Part shown: positions 16,267 to 25,452 of the stretch, piece after piece
Layout: each line of letters begins with the position of its first letter
How positions within the stretch are numbered: position 1 is the stretch's first letter
Assembly: GCA_903970625.1 (NCBI GenBank)
Contig: CAJCJG010000130.1
Location: forward strand, 1 to 33,073
DNA: 33,073 nt
Reading direction: 5' to 3'
DNA from: Solirubrobacterales bacterium 70-9
GTDB lineage: Bacteria; Pseudomonadota; Alphaproteobacteria; Acetobacterales; Acetobacteraceae
Notes under the pieces: model-generated
What the model was told of the DNA's origin: nothing
Database searches by the model: none
What the model saw: the letters and a program-made list of their open reading frames with translations, nothing else
Position numbers and translations under genes: made by a program

Positions 16267-17262
16267 ACGCTCCGACGCTCGCGCATCGTCTGGCTGATCG
16301 TTCTTCTGCTGGTCGTGGCGGGGGGCGCCGCCGCTTGGTTCGGGCGGGCGGCCTACGACCGGCCGGGACCGCTGGAAAATTCCCGCGCCGTGCTGGTGCC
16401 CCGCGGCTCTCTGGAGCAAGTCGGCGACGCCCTCGCGGCCGCCGGGGTGATCGACAGCGCGCCGATGTTCAGATTGGCCGCCATCGCAACCGGCCTGGAC
16501 GGGAAGCTGCACGCGGGGGAGTTGGCGTTCCTGGAGCACGCCTCATTGCGAGAGGTGTTGCACGTGCTGCGCACGTCCAAGCCGGTGCAGCACAAGCTGA
16601 CCATCCCGGAAGGGTTGACGGCGGTGCAGATCGCCCGCCTGCTGAACAAATCGGAGGTGCTGACCGGCGAGGTGGCGACACCGCCGGAAGGTGCGATGCT
16701 GCCGCAGACATACGCGTTCGAATATGGCGCGACCCGCGCCTCCATCGTGGAGCGCGCATCGGCCGCAATGCAGCGGACGCTGGATCAGGCGTGGGCCAGC
16801 CGCGCGCCCGACCTGCCGCTGAACAGCCCGACCGAAATGCTGATCGTTGCCAGCATGGTCGAGCGAGAGACGGCGCGGCCGGAGGAACGGCCGCATATCG
16901 CCGCCGTGTTCCTCAACCGGCTGAAGAAGGGCATGCGCCTTCAATCCGACCCGACGGTGATCTACGCGGCCAGCAACGGTGCCGGCACGCTGGAACGGCC
17001 ACTCAGCAAAGCCGACCTCGAACTTGCCAGCCCGTTCAACACGTACCGCGCCAACGGCCTGCCGCCGGGGCCGATTGCCAGCCCGGGTTTGGCGTCGCTG
17101 GAAGCGGTGGCGCGGCCGGAGGACACGCAGGACCTGTATTTCGTCGCCGACGGCACCGGCGGCCACGCTTTTGCCACCACGCTGGAAGAACATCTGAAAA
17201 ATGTCGCAAGATGGCGGTCGCTAAACCCGTCCGCGCCGTTGCCGGGACAGTTGCTGCGGTAG
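16267..17262 (+). CDS. mltG: Endolytic murein transglycosylase MltG, apparent non-canonical start
   Basis: A MltG/YceG-like lytic transglycosylase that cuts nascent peptidoglycan and so ends glycan strands. Motifs: the LysM-like VLVPRGSLEQVGDALAAAGV, KLTIPEGLTAVQIARLL, LPQTYAFEYG, the catalytic Glu in IVASMVERETARPEE, AAVFLNRLKKGMRLQSDPTV, and SPFNTYRANGLPPGPIASPG. The first ATG/GTG/TTG in frame is the GTG at 16315, which would remove most of the membrane anchor. The frame just upstream encodes LRRSRIVWLIVLLLVVAGG, a textbook positively charged start plus transmembrane helix. A start at ACG 16267 (331 residues), behind AAGAAGG at the fabF end, fits this; a single T would make it ATG. Function is sure, the start is an inference. 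Confidence 0.85.
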   Translation, partial: TLRRSRIVWLIVLLLVVAGGAAAWFGRAAYDRPGPLENSRAVLVPRGSLEQVGDALAAAGVIDSAPMFRLAAIATGLDGKLHAGELAFLEHASLREVLHVLRTSKPVQHKLTIPEGLTAVQIARLLNKSEVLTGEVATPPEGAMLPQTYAFEYGATRASIVERASAAMQRTLDQAWASRAPDLPLNSPTEMLIVASMVERETARPEERPHIAAVFLNRLKKGMRLQSDPTVIYAASNGAGTLERPLSKADLELASPFNTYRANGLPPGPIASPGLASLEAVARPEDTQDLYFVADGTGGHAFATTLEEHLKNVARWRSLNPSAPLPGQLLR

Positions 17263-17277
17263 GAGCCGCTTGTCCGG

Positions 17278-17445
17278 CTACTCTATCTCATCATCGAAGA
17301 ATTTCAGCGCCGGCCGCTCCTGCTCCGCCGGCCGCTCGTTGACCGCCTGCACGACATCGTCGTCGAGCGGTCCAACCAGCGCTTCCAACCATGCCCAATC
17401 GGTCGGAATCGGCTTAACAGGACGCCCTTAGTCATTTCCACGCAT
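17278..17445 (-). pseudogene. Antitoxin-like mini-gene interrupted by a nonsense codon
   Basis: On the minus strand an ideal Shine-Dalgarno, AAGGAG (17452-17457), is followed 6 bases on by ATG 17445. The frame reads MRGND, then TAA as codon 6, and then stays open for 50 codons to TAG at 17278-17280. The downstream part encodes KPIPTDWAWLEALVGPLDDD, then a Val/Gln/Asn stretch, and ends in RPALKFFDDEIE. This has the look of the acidic C-terminal half of small AbrB/VapB-type antitoxins (Trp-rich, GPLD, RPAL-FF), but that resemblance is from memory. No toxin gene is adjacent. It is either a dead gene, a sequencing error, or a stop that is read through. Confidence 0.45.
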
Positions 17446-17507
17446 ACCGAGCTCCTTGAGAGCCTGTTGCGAAACTTATTGGGTGATTTGCGGGCATTCT
17501 GCCACTA

Positions 17508-17590
17508 CGTCATTTCCTCGAAGGCGGAAATCCAGGCCATCCGCTCCGACTTTTCTGTGGCCCTGGATTCCCGCCTTCGCGGGAATGACG
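17508..17590. repeat. REP-like long inverted repeat
   Basis: Left arm 17508-17539 and right arm 17558-17590 are reverse complements apart from about three mismatches and one bulge, giving a stem of roughly 30 base pairs around an 18-base loop. The right arm contains its own perfect small hairpin, ATTCCCGC-CTTC-GCGGGAAT (17567-17586). The type CATTCCCGCG-AAGGCGGGAATCCAGG is an interspersed palindromic element seen widely in proteobacteria. Its position between convergent mltG and ppx also suits bidirectional transcription termination or mRNA end protection. Confidence 0.7.
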
Positions 17591-17672
17591 GGTAACTGGT
17601 TGAAACACTGGAGTAGCTAACGGACGTACGCTGACCGAGACAAAGAAATCTTGTGAAGAACCCTCTCGCAAG

Positions 17673-19163
17673 TCACGCCGCCAGTTCGGTCATCGCCTGC
17701 AACCCCAGCGCCTGCGCCAGCCGGTCCAGGCGGCGCGTGACGCTTTCGCCCGCGAACACGCCGCTGCCCTCGGCCAGTTGCAGCGTCAGCGTATGGTTTA
17801 CCCGCAGTCGCGTGCCGGCCAGCAGGTCCGGCGTGCCGGCGGACAGCGTGTAGGCCAGCCGCAGCGCGCAACCGAGCACCGTGGCGCGCTGGATCGCATC
17901 TGACGACAGCAGCAACCGGGCGACCGACAGGAACGCCGCCTCCGGTTCGGCCTCGTAGCGCAACGCGAGCGTCAAGCCCAGGAAGGCGCGGGCGTGATGG
18001 TCGAGGCCAATTCCGGGCTGGCGCAGGATGCGGAAGAATGCCTGTTCGGCGCGATATTCGGGGTGGTCGTGGCTGCCGATGTCGCTCATCCAGCACGCCG
18101 CCTCGCGCAGCCGCCGCTGCTCGCCTGCCTCGCCGGAAAACAGCGGGTCGGTCCAGGCCAGCAACGCGGGCGGCAGCGTCAGGTCGCGACCGTACTGCTC
18201 CGCCAGATCGTGGGCCGCCGCGAGCAGCGGGTCCTTTGTCCGCAGGTCCGCAGGGATGCGGCGCATGTACCAGCCCTCGCGCAACCCATTGGCGCTGAAC
18301 ACAACACGGCGGACGCTGGTGGCGCGCAGCAGTCGCCGCAGCACGACGGCGGCGAATGGGAGGTCCTCGACGCGCCGGCGTGGCATGCCCGGCATCCGTT
18401 CCAGCACCCGGCGGGACGCGGCGGCGATCACGCCAGTCAGGTCCCGCGCCTCGTCGCGGCCGATCATGTAGTGGTGGATCATATTCAGCGGATAATTGGT
18501 CTGCGCGATGTGGATACGCGCCAGCGCTCGCCACGCGCCGCCGACCAGATACAGGTCGCGCCCGGCGCCCTCGCCGAGCCACGCCACCGTGGCGAGGTCG
18601 GCTTCCACCATCGGCCTTGCCTTCACCGGGTCGCCGCCGGCGCGGTCGGACAGTCGGATCACGCCGAGCGGCAGCGTACACGCCTCCCCGCGCCGGCCGG
18701 CCGACAGGCGCACCAGTTCCAGCGACCCGCCGCCGATGTCGGCTAGAATGCCGTCCGCTGCCGGAATGCCGCACAGCACGCCGTCGGCCGACAGATCGGC
18801 TTCCTCCTCGCCGCTCAGCACGCGGATGGCCACGCCTGGCATCCGCGCCTCCAGCGACTGCGCGAATGCCGGGCCGTTGCGGGCATCCCGGACCGCCGAG
18901 GTCGCCAGCACCTCGAACGGCGCTGCGCCCATCGCGCGGGCGATGGCGTGATAGCGGTTCATCACGGTCAGAGCCTGCGCCACCCCGTCCTCGTTCAGCA
19001 GCCCGGTCGCTTCCAGCCCGCGCCCGAGGCGCAGCACGGCCTTCTCGTTGAAAATCGGGATAGGATTGCGGCCCCGCCCCTCGAACACCACGAGCCGAAC
19101 GGAGTTGGAGCCAAGATCGACAACCGCGCAGCGCGGGGCATTGGGCGGGGGGGCAAATGGCAT
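17673..19163 (-). CDS. ppx: Exopolyphosphatase Ppx/GppA family
   Basis: A 496-residue member of the actin-fold Ppx/GppA phosphatases, which remove terminal phosphate from polyphosphate or hydrolyse pppGpp. Phosphate-loop motifs: CAVVDLGSNSVRLVVFEG (residues about 12-29), VLATSAVRDARNG, IRVLSGEEEADLSADGV and LADIGGGSLELVRL near 140. The C-terminal half (SDIGSHDHPEYRAEQAFFRI, HARAFLGLTLALRYE) is the HD-like helical domain. It starts 18 bases after the ppk stop on the same strand, so polyphosphate synthesis and breakdown are encoded together. Whether it prefers polyphosphate or pppGpp cannot be decided from the sequence, but the ppk neighbour favours polyphosphate. Confidence 0.92.
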   Translation of the reverse strand: MPFAPPPNAPRCAVVDLGSNSVRLVVFEGRGRNPIPIFNEKAVLRLGRGLEATGLLNEDGVAQALTVMNRYHAIARAMGAAPFEVLATSAVRDARNGPAFAQSLEARMPGVAIRVLSGEEEADLSADGVLCGIPAADGILADIGGGSLELVRLSAGRRGEACTLPLGVIRLSDRAGGDPVKARPMVEADLATVAWLGEGAGRDLYLVGGAWRALARIHIAQTNYPLNMIHHYMIGRDEARDLTGVIAAASRRVLERMPGMPRRRVEDLPFAAVVLRRLLRATSVRRVVFSANGLREGWYMRRIPADLRTKDPLLAAAHDLAEQYGRDLTLPPALLAWTDPLFSGEAGEQRRLREAACWMSDIGSHDHPEYRAEQAFFRILRQPGIGLDHHARAFLGLTLALRYEAEPEAAFLSVARLLLSSDAIQRATVLGCALRLAYTLSAGTPDLLAGTRLRVNHTLTLQLAEGSGVFAGESVTRRLDRLAQALGLQAMTELAA

Positions 19164-19181
19164 GGGTGTCGGTTCGCCCGC

Positions 19182-21428
19182 TCAATCCTGCAACACGCGG
19201 TCGGGGCGGCGGGAATGCGACGAGACCGTGGACACAAGCGGACCGTGCAATGCCGAACCACGACCGGACAGGGAAGGATTGGTCATAAAGTAGTCGTGGG
19301 CCGAAAACCCGGCCTTGGTGCCGCTGGGGCTCACGCGACGCCAAGCGCCATCCGGGTGCAGTTCCCAGGACTGCATCGAGTCCTTTAGGTCCACCACCAT
19401 GATCTGGTCCAAAATCTGTGCATGTACCGTCGGGTTGTGGATCGGCACCAGGGTTTCAACGCGCCAGTCCATGTTGCGCGCCATCCAGTCGGCCGAACTG
19501 ATGAACACTTTTGCGTTGCGGCCCGGCAGCTTGTGGCCGTTGCCGAACGCATAGACACGGGCGTGCTCCAGGAACCGGCCGACGATCGACTTCACGCGGA
19601 TATTCTCCGACAGGCCCTGGATGCCGGGCCGCAGACAGCAGATGCCGCGCACGATGCACATGATCTTCACCCCGGCGCGCGAGGCTTCGTACAGCCGGTC
19701 GATCAACCGGTCGTCAACGAGGCTGTTCATTTTGAGCCAGATGGAGCCGGGCTTGTCCTCCCGCGCCAACGCCGTCTCGTGGTCGATCAGGGCGTTGAGC
19801 GTGGTCCGCGTGGTCAGCGGGCTGAACGCCAGCGCCTCCATCTTCTCCGGGCGGGCGTAACCGGTCATGTAGTTGAACAGGCGGGCGGAATCGCGCGTCA
19901 ATTCCGGCTCGACGGTGAAGAAGCTGAGGTCGGTGTAGATGCGCGCCGTGATCGGGTGATAGTTGCCGGTGCCGAAATGCGCGTAGCTGCGCAGCGTGCC
20001 GCCCTCCCGCCGCACGACCAGCGACAGTTTGGCGTGCGTTTTCAACTCGGTGAAACCGTACACCACCTGCACCCCGGCCGCTTCCAGCGTGCGGGCGAGG
20101 CGGATATTGGCCTCCTCGTCGAAGCGGGCGCGCAACTCCACCATCGCCGTGACCGACTTGCCCGCCTCGGCGGCTTCGATCAGCGCCTTGACGATCGGGC
20201 TGTCGCGGCTGGGGCGGGACAGCGTCTGCTTGACCGCGACCACGCTGGGGTCCTGCGCGGCTTGCCGCAGGAACTGGACGACGACGTCGAAGCTCTCGAA
20301 CGGGTGGTGGACGATGATGTCCTTGGCGCGAATGGCGGCAAAGCAGTCCCCGCCGAAATCGCGGATGCGCTCGGGAAAGCGCGGCGTGTAGGGCGGGAAC
20401 AGCAGATCGGGCCGGTCGTCCACGATCAACTGCTTCAGTTCGACAAGGCCGAGCAGTCCCTCGACCAGATGCACTTCCTGGCTGGTAGCATCCAGTTCGT
20501 CGGCCACCAGTTCGCGCAGATTGGCCGGCATGCCGGCGTTCAGCATCAGATGAATCGCCACGCCCCGGCGGCGCCGCTTCAGCGCCGACTCGTAGGAGCG
20601 GACGAGGTCTTCGGCTTCTTCCTCGAACTCCACATCGGTATCGCGGATCAGGCGGAAAAGGCCCTGGCCGAGCACGCGGAAGCCCGGGAACATGGTTTGC
20701 AGGAACAGGCCGACGATATGTTCCAGCAGCACGAAGCGGATCGGCCCCGGGCCGCCCTCGGCCGGCTGGGGCAGGCGGACGAACCGCTCCACCTGGGCCG
20801 GCAGCGGGATGAGTCCGCGCATGCCGTGCCCGTCCTCGTCCCGCGTCAGCAGCAGCGCAATGACGAGGCCCATGTTCGGGATGAACGGAAACGGGTGCGC
20901 CGGGTCGATGGCCAGCGGCGTCAGCACCGGAAACACCCGCTCCATGAACCATGCATCGAGCCACACACGGTCCTGTTCGGTCAGGTCTTCGGGGTCGGCC
21001 ACCTGGATGCCGGCTTCGGCGAGCCGGGCGCGTAGGTCGCCCCAAACCCGCTGCTGATCGGCGATCAGCGCGCGGGCGCTGCTTTCCACCTCCGCCAACT
21101 GTCCCGCCGGCGTCTTGCCGTCCGGCGAGCGCGCGGACACGCCCGCCTTGGCCTGCCCGATCAAGCCGGCGACGCGCACCGAATAGAATTCGTCGAGGTT
21201 GTCGGCGCTGATCGAGACGAAGCGCAGCCGCTCCAGCAACGGATGATGCTCGTTCTGCGCTTCCTCCAACACCCTCCTGTTGAAGTCGAGCCAGGACAGT
21301 TCGCGGTTGATGAAGCGATCCGGATTGTCGGCGGCGATGGCCGGCACGGTCGCAGATGCCGGCGCAACCGCCTCAATAGCCGGCGCTTCCCTGGTCCGGC
21401 GCTGCCGCACCGCGCTGCTGTCGTTCAC
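19182..21428 (-). CDS. ppk: Polyphosphate kinase 1
   Basis: A Ppk1 of 748 residues that reversibly makes polyphosphate from ATP. The N-domain begins at [20 protein letters not shown], followed by [20 protein letters not shown]. The phosphorylated histidine is His465 in [14 protein letters not shown], with the second conserved His484 in [11 protein letters not shown]; their spacing (19) equals that of E. coli His435/His454. Also present are [13 protein letters not shown] and [15 protein letters not shown]. Two starts compete. GTG 21428 has AGGGAGAG 4 bases upstream and is preferred. ATG 21470 overlaps the hdaA end and adds a 14-residue Arg-rich leader repeating the AVRQRR motif. The gene is followed by ppx. 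Confidence 0.95.
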   Translation of the reverse strand: MNDSSAVRQRRTREAPAIEAVAPASATVPAIAADNPDRFINRELSWLDFNRRVLEEAQNEHHPLLERLRFVSISADNLDEFYSVRVAGLIGQAKAGVSARSPDGKTPAGQLAEVESSARALIADQQRVWGDLRARLAEAGIQVADPEDLTEQDRVWLDAWFMERVFPVLTPLAIDPAHPFPFIPNMGLVIALLLTRDEDGHGMRGLIPLPAQVERFVRLPQPAEGGPGPIRFVLLEHIVGLFLQTMFPGFRVLGQGLFRLIRDTDVEFEEEAEDLVRSYESALKRRRRGVAIHLMLNAGMPANLRELVADELDATSQEVHLVEGLLGLVELKQLIVDDRPDLLFPPYTPRFPERIRDFGGDCFAAIRAKDIIVHHPFESFDVVVQFLRQAAQDPSVVAVKQTLSRPSRDSPIVKALIEAAEAGKSVTAMVELRARFDEEANIRLARTLEAAGVQVVYGFTELKTHAKLSLVVRREGGTLRSYAHFGTGNYHPITARIYTDLSFFTVEPELTRDSARLFNYMTGYARPEKMEALAFSPLTTRTTLNALIDHETALAREDKPGSIWLKMNSLVDDRLIDRLYEASRAGVKIMCIVRGICCLRPGIQGLSENIRVKSIVGRFLEHARVYAFGNGHKLPGRNAKVFISSADWMARNMDWRVETLVPIHNPTVHAQILDQIMVVDLKDSMQSWELHPDGAWRRVSPSGTKAGFSAHDYFMTNPSLSGRGSALHGPLVSTVSSHSRRPDRVLQD

Positions 21429-21457
21429 GAGGCTCTCCCTGCCGGCCCGTCGCTGTC

Positions 21458-22204
21458 TTACAGCAGGCATGGTACGGCAGAGGAGGCGGCCTGGGGCATT
21501 GGAGCAAAATCTTCATAATCGGCGAGGCTGTCCGGCTGCGCCATCGCGCGCACGACGTCCGCCGCGAGTGCGCGGGAGACGCGGCGGCCAGCAATCAATC
21601 CGGCTCTGTCCAGCCGCGCCGCCGCTTCCCGTAACGCCGCCGGGGTGCGCGGCAACCGCAGCAACAGCCAATCCTGAACCGGCTCGGCGACGGAAAGCTG
21701 TCGCTCCGATAACAAGCGGGCCAGCAGCGCGCGGAGCATGTGTTCGTCGGGCGGGCGGATTTCCACCGAGGTCACGGCCCGCAGGCGGCTGGCGAGGTCC
21801 GGCAGGCTCACGGCCCAACGCGCCGGCGCCGTGCGGGATGCCAGCAGGACCGGCAGGCCGGCGTCCCTACAGGCGTTCAGCAGATGCAGCAGCGGCCGCT
21901 CGGAGGCGGTGTCCGCATCGTCGATGGCGATCGGGTGCTCCGGACGCACCGGATCGCGCGGCAGGGCGGGGCCGGCAAGGAGACATGCGCCCGTCCGGGC
22001 CGCCCAGACGTGGACGAGGTGGGTCTTGCCACACCCCTCCGGCCCCCACAGCGCGAGCCGGTCTTGCGGCCATTCGACACTCGGTTTCAGCCACGCCAGC
22101 GCATCGGCGTTGGAGGAGTCGGCGAGCAGTCCGGCGGCAAGAAAGCGGGGCTCGTGGCGAAACGGCAGCGCCAACTGGCGCGATTCCGTGTGGTTGGGCG
22201 TCAC
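21458..22204 (-). CDS. hdaA: DnaA-related regulatory protein Hda/HdaA
   Basis: A 248-residue DnaA-like AAA+ protein lacking the DNA-binding domain IV, the pattern of Hda/HdaA, which with the DNA clamp promotes ATP hydrolysis on DnaA to stop over-initiation. The clamp-binding peptide RQLALPF is at residues 9-15, Walker A GPEGCGKT at 54-61, Walker B IAIDDAD at 92-98. [24 protein letters not shown] carries the sensor/arginine region, and [14 protein letters not shown] near the end is the lid. GTG 22204 lies in a GTGA overlap with the upstream perM stop. Hda upstream of ppk is a known alphaproteobacterial arrangement. Confidence 0.9.
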   Translation of the reverse strand: MTPNHTESRQLALPFRHEPRFLAAGLLADSSNADALAWLKPSVEWPQDRLALWGPEGCGKTHLVHVWAARTGACLLAGPALPRDPVRPEHPIAIDDADTASERPLLHLLNACRDAGLPVLLASRTAPARWAVSLPDLASRLRAVTSVEIRPPDEHMLRALLARLLSERQLSVAEPVQDWLLLRLPRTPAALREAAARLDRAGLIAGRRVSRALAADVVRAMAQPDSLADYEDFAPMPQAASSAVPCLL

Positions 22205-23373
22205 TGTTCCGTCTCCTCCGGGCTCGGGGGATCGAGATACAGGGGGCTTTCGATGTAACGGCGCAGCCAGAACCGGCTGAGCACCCCGATGATGGCTGCG
22301 ACCGGCACCGCCAGCAGCACGCCGACGAAGCCGAAAGCCGCACCGGCGGCAAACAACGCGAAAATCACCCAGACCGCGTGCAATTCCACCCGGTCGCCGA
22401 GGAAGCGCGGATAGATCACGTAGCCTTCCAACAAGTTGCCCACGACAAACACGGCGGCTACCAGGCCGACGCCCGTGTAGGTGGGGAACTGCGCGAGCGC
22501 CAGCCCGATGGCCGTCACCGCGCCGGTGATGGTGCCGACATAGGGGATGAACGACAGGATGCCCGAGGACAGGCCGACGATCAGACCGAGGTCGAGGCCC
22601 ACGGCCGACAGCCCGACCGCGTAGAACAGCGCCAGGGCAATGCAGCACATCGCCTGCCCGCGCAGCCACGCCGACAGGATGCGGTCCACTTCGCGGGCCT
22701 GGGCACGGATCACGCCGGCGTAGCGGCGCGGCAGCCACATGTCGATCTTCTCGACCACGCGCGGCCAGTCGCGAAGCAGGTAGAACGCCACCACCGGCGT
22801 CACCACGACCAGCGTCAGCACGTTGAACAGCGCAAAGCCGCCGCCGATCACGTGGCTCAGCGCGGACGGGACGAACGACAGCATCGCGCCGGCCTGCCCG
22901 CCGACCAGATCGCGCAGCTTCTCGTCCACGAAGTCCGGCCCAAGATGCTGCTGCAACCGCTCGATGGTGACGTTCAGGAACACCCGCAGCGCCTCCACGT
23001 AGGTCGGGACCCGATTAATCAGGATGCCGATCTGCGAGATGATCAGCGGATACAGCAGCAGCGCAAACAGCAGGCCGGCGGCGATCAACGCGATAATCAA
23101 CAGCAGCGCGGACGCGCCGCGCCGGATGCCGGCGCGGACGAGCCGCGTGGCCAGCGGGTCGAGGAAATAGGCGATGCCGGCGGCAGCCACGAACGGCAGC
23201 AGGATCGAGGCAAAGAGTTGCAACGCCAGCCATGCCGCGACCAGCAGGCCAACGAGCAGCGCGATCCGCTGGCCCCTGGTCGCCTCGCGCATCGGCGGCA
23301 GCGACGCGATGGCCCGCATCGCCGGGTGCGGCGGCTTGTCCAGCACGTCGTGGCCGGGGGCGCGATCGGTCAT
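22201..23373 (-). CDS. AI-2E/PerM family membrane transporter
   Basis: A 390-residue polytopic protein of the AI-2E transporter (PerM/YdiK/TqsA) family, whose members are putative exporters of small molecules or ions. Hydrophobic segments include [55 protein letters not shown], and others in the C-terminal half. The family hallmark blocks [20 protein letters not shown] and [20 protein letters not shown] are present. ATG 23373 is preferred; a GTG nine bases earlier (23382) is possible. It is the first gene of perM-hdaA-ppk-ppx and is divergent from purM across 173 bases. The substrate is unknown. Confidence 0.9.
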   Translation of the reverse strand: MTDRAPGHDVLDKPPHPAMRAIASLPPMREATRGQRIALLVGLLVAAWLALQLFASILLPFVAAAGIAYFLDPLATRLVRAGIRRGASALLLIIALIAAGLLFALLLYPLIISQIGILINRVPTYVEALRVFLNVTIERLQQHLGPDFVDEKLRDLVGGQAGAMLSFVPSALSHVIGGGFALFNVLTLVVVTPVVAFYLLRDWPRVVEKIDMWLPRRYAGVIRAQAREVDRILSAWLRGQAMCCIALALFYAVGLSAVGLDLGLIVGLSSGILSFIPYVGTITGAVTAIGLALAQFPTYTGVGLVAAVFVVGNLLEGYVIYPRFLGDRVELHAVWVIFALFAAGAAFGFVGVLLAVPVAAIIGVLSRFWLRRYIESPLYLDPPSPEETEQ

Positions 23374-23546
23374 CGTGCGCACACCGCCCGCGATACGGGC
23401 AGCGTGCAGGGTGGCGGGAGGGGGGCGTGCATGGCCATCAGCACCACGTTGGGGGCAGGCCGGTCAAGCGCAACGCCCACGCGACACCCCGGTTGCGCGG
23501 CGCCCGGCGGTATGATTTGTGTCCGCCACCAGCGTTCGGAGCGACG

Positions 23547-24596
23547 ATGACCAGCATGACCTACCGCTCGGCGGGCGTCGATATCGACGCCGGCGATGCG
23601 CTGGTGGAGCGGATCAAGCCGCTTGCGCGCGCTACCACCCGCGCCGGCGTGCTGGGAGGCATCGGCGGATTTGCATCCTTGTTCGACCCGCGTGCCGCCG
23701 GCTTCAAAGACCCGATTCTGGTGGCGACGACGGACGGCGTGGGCACCAAATTGAAGCTGGCGATCGAGACCGGGCGGCACGCCACTGTCGGCATCGACCT
23801 GGTCGCCATGTGCGTCAACGATCTGGTGGTGCAAGGCGCCGACCCGCTGTTTTTTCTGGACTATTTTGCGTCGGGCAGCTTGCAGGTGGAACAGGCGGCC
23901 ACCGTGATCGCCGGCATCGCCGAGGGCTGCCGGCAGGCCGGCTGCGCCCTAGTGGGCGGCGAGACGGCGGAGATGCCGGGCTTGTATGCGGCCGAGGACT
24001 ATGACCTTGCCGGATTCGCAGTGGGCGCGGCGGAGCGCGGCACGTTGCTGCCGCGCGATGTGGCGCCGGGCGACGTGGTGCTCGGGCTGGCGAGTTCCGG
24101 CGTGCATTCCAACGGATTTTCGCTGGTGCGCCGCGTGGTGGTGGCGTCGGGCCTCGCCTGGCACGCCCCTGCCCCCTTCGCGCCCGGCGCGACGCTGGGC
24201 GAAGCACTGCTTGCGCCGACCCGGATCTACGTGCGCTCGGTGTTGGCGCTCCACCGCGCCGGCTTGCTGAAGGCCGCCGCCCACATCACCGGCGGCGGCC
24301 TGCCTGGCAATTTTCCGCGCGTGTTGCCAGAGAACACAGTTGCCGTGCTGGACGCCGCGCGCTGGACCCCGCCGCCAGTGTTCGGCTGGCTGGGTCGCAC
24401 GGGCGGCGTCGAGGCGGGCGAGATGTTGAAAGTGTTCAACTGCGGCATCGGCATGGCACTCGTGGTGGCCGACGCCGCCACCGCTCGCGCCGTGCTGGAG
24501 GCCGAGGGCGAGACCGTGTTCGACATCGGCCGGATCGAGGCCGGGGCCGGCCCAGCCGCCGTGCGCATCGACCTGCCGGCCGGCTGGCCCGCGTGA
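23547..24596 (+). CDS. purM: Phosphoribosylformylglycinamidine cyclo-ligase PurM
   Basis: A 349-residue AIR synthetase performing the fifth step of de novo purine synthesis (FGAM + ATP to AIR). Motifs: [20 protein letters not shown] near the N-terminus, [13 protein letters not shown] (60-72) that helps bind [59 protein letters not shown], and [23 protein letters not shown] 23547 has GGAGCG a few bases upstream; the longer open frame before it does not look coding. A TATGAT sequence at 23511-23516 is a possible -10. The stop overlaps the GTG of purN (GTGA). Confidence 0.97.
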   Translation: MTSMTYRSAGVDIDAGDALVERIKPLARATTRAGVLGGIGGFASLFDPRAAGFKDPILVATTDGVGTKLKLAIETGRHATVGIDLVAMCVNDLVVQGADPLFFLDYFASGSLQVEQAATVIAGIAEGCRQAGCALVGGETAEMPGLYAAEDYDLAGFAVGAAERGTLLPRDVAPGDVVLGLASSGVHSNGFSLVRRVVVASGLAWHAPAPFAPGATLGEALLAPTRIYVRSVLALHRAGLLKAAAHITGGGLPGNFPRVLPENTVAVLDAARWTPPPVFGWLGRTGGVEAGEMLKVFNCGIGMALVVADAATARAVLEAEGETVFDIGRIEAGAGPAAVRIDLPAGWPA

Positions 24597-25213
24597 GGCG
24601 ACGCACCGCCGTCCTGATCAGCGGGCGCGGCTCCAATCTCGCCGCCTTGCTGGCAGCCGCCCAAGACCCGAATTACCCGGCGGACATTCTCCTCGTCGTC
24701 TCCAACGTGCCCGGAGCGGGCGGGCTGGCGCTGGCCGAGGCGGCCGGGGTGCCGACCGTCACCATCGACCACAAGCCGTTCCACGGCGACCGTGCGGCGC
24801 ACGAGGCCGCGATTGTTGAGGCGCTGGACGCGGCAGCCATCGAACTGGTCTGCCTCGCCGGCTATTTGCGAAAACTGACACCGCTGCTGGTCGGGCGCTA
24901 TGCCGGCAGGATGCTGAACATTCATCCGAGCCTGCTGCCTGCATTTCCCGGCCTGCACACCCACGAACGAGCGCTGGCGGCCGGCGTGAAACGGCACGGC
25001 TGCACGGTGCATTTCGTCACGGAAGGGTTGGATGAGGGGCCGATCCTGGCGCAGGCGACCGTCCCGGTCTTGCCGGGCGACACGGCGGACACGCTGGCTG
25101 CACGCGTGCTCGCGCAGGAACACGTCATCTACCCGCGTGCGTTGGCGCTGCTGGCAAGCGGACAGGCCGGCGCACCGGACAAGCCCTTGATCCAAGCCGC
25201 CACCGCGCCGTAA
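24593..25213 (+). CDS. purN: Phosphoribosylglycinamide formyltransferase PurN
   Basis: A 206-residue GAR transformylase using 10-formyl-tetrahydrofolate, the third step of purine synthesis. The phosphate loop [12 protein letters not shown] is at residues 9-20. The catalytic trio is Asn109, His111 ([14 protein letters not shown]) and Asp147 (EGLDEGPIL), which align with N106/H108/D144 of the E. coli enzyme. The GTG start at 24593 lies inside the purM stop region (GTGA), giving translational coupling with purM. The length is normal with a short Ala/Pro-rich tail. Confidence 0.96.
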   Translation: MRRRTAVLISGRGSNLAALLAAAQDPNYPADILLVVSNVPGAGGLALAEAAGVPTVTIDHKPFHGDRAAHEAAIVEALDAAAIELVCLAGYLRKLTPLLVGRYAGRMLNIHPSLLPAFPGLHTHERALAAGVKRHGCTVHFVTEGLDEGPILAQATVPVLPGDTADTLAARVLAQEHVIYPRALALLASGQAGAPDKPLIQAATAP

Positions 25214-25249
25214 AACGCTGCAACGACCGTACAGCCGAGAGACCCGCCC

Positions 25250-25405
25250 ATGGCCCAGACACCCAGCACCACCCCCGCGCCGGTGACGGAGCAGGCGTTC
25301 CTCGCCGAACGCCAGAAATTTTTCGCCGGCTTCGGCAACGCCACATTGGGCGCAATTATATTTATCGTGATCCTGATGCTGCTGATGTGGATTTTTCTGG
25401 CCTGA
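25250..25405 (+). CDS. aa3-type cytochrome c oxidase subunit IV-like small membrane protein
   Basis: A 51-residue protein: a polar start (MAQTPSTTPAPVTEQAF), then LAERQKFFAGFGNATLGA and one transmembrane helix IIFIVILMLLMWIFLA at the very end. The pattern of an aromatic FxGF segment followed by a single C-terminal helix matches bacterial aa3 oxidase subunit IV (COX4_pro_2), which packs on the oxidase in the inner membrane. It begins 36 bases after the purN stop, so it may ride on the pur transcript. Main oxidase genes are not in the window. Its small size limits certainty. Confidence 0.65.
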   Translation: MAQTPSTTPAPVTEQAFLAERQKFFAGFGNATLGAIIFIVILMLLMWIFLA

Positions 25406-25412
25406 GCACACC

Positions 25413-25439
25413 CGCCCGACGGCGGCTTGCCGTCAGGCG
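25413..25439. terminator. GC-rich hairpin between convergent genes
   Basis: CGCC-C-GACGGC, loop GGCTT, GCCGTC-A-GGCG: ten pairs with one internal mismatch, placed 7 bases after the small oxidase subunit stop and 13 bases from the ndk stop. No long T-run follows on either strand, so it is a candidate bidirectional terminator or transcript-end stabiliser rather than a classical one. Confidence 0.5.
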
Positions 25440-25452
25440 GCAACTGGGGCGA

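Noticed and set aside
19422-21035. A 537-codon plus-strand open frame opposite ppk
   Set aside because: His/Gln/Arg-rich antisense translation with no motif, fully covered by the clear Ppk1 frame.
23493-23516. TTGCGC ... TATGAT as a purM promoter
   Set aside because: The gap between the boxes is only 12 bases; the TATGAT alone may be a -10, but a proper -35 is missing.
21280-23550. A 756-codon plus-strand open frame opposite hdaA and perM
   Set aside because: A Gln/Asp/Arg repeat-like translation typical of reading across hydrophobic codons; the minus-strand genes are certain.
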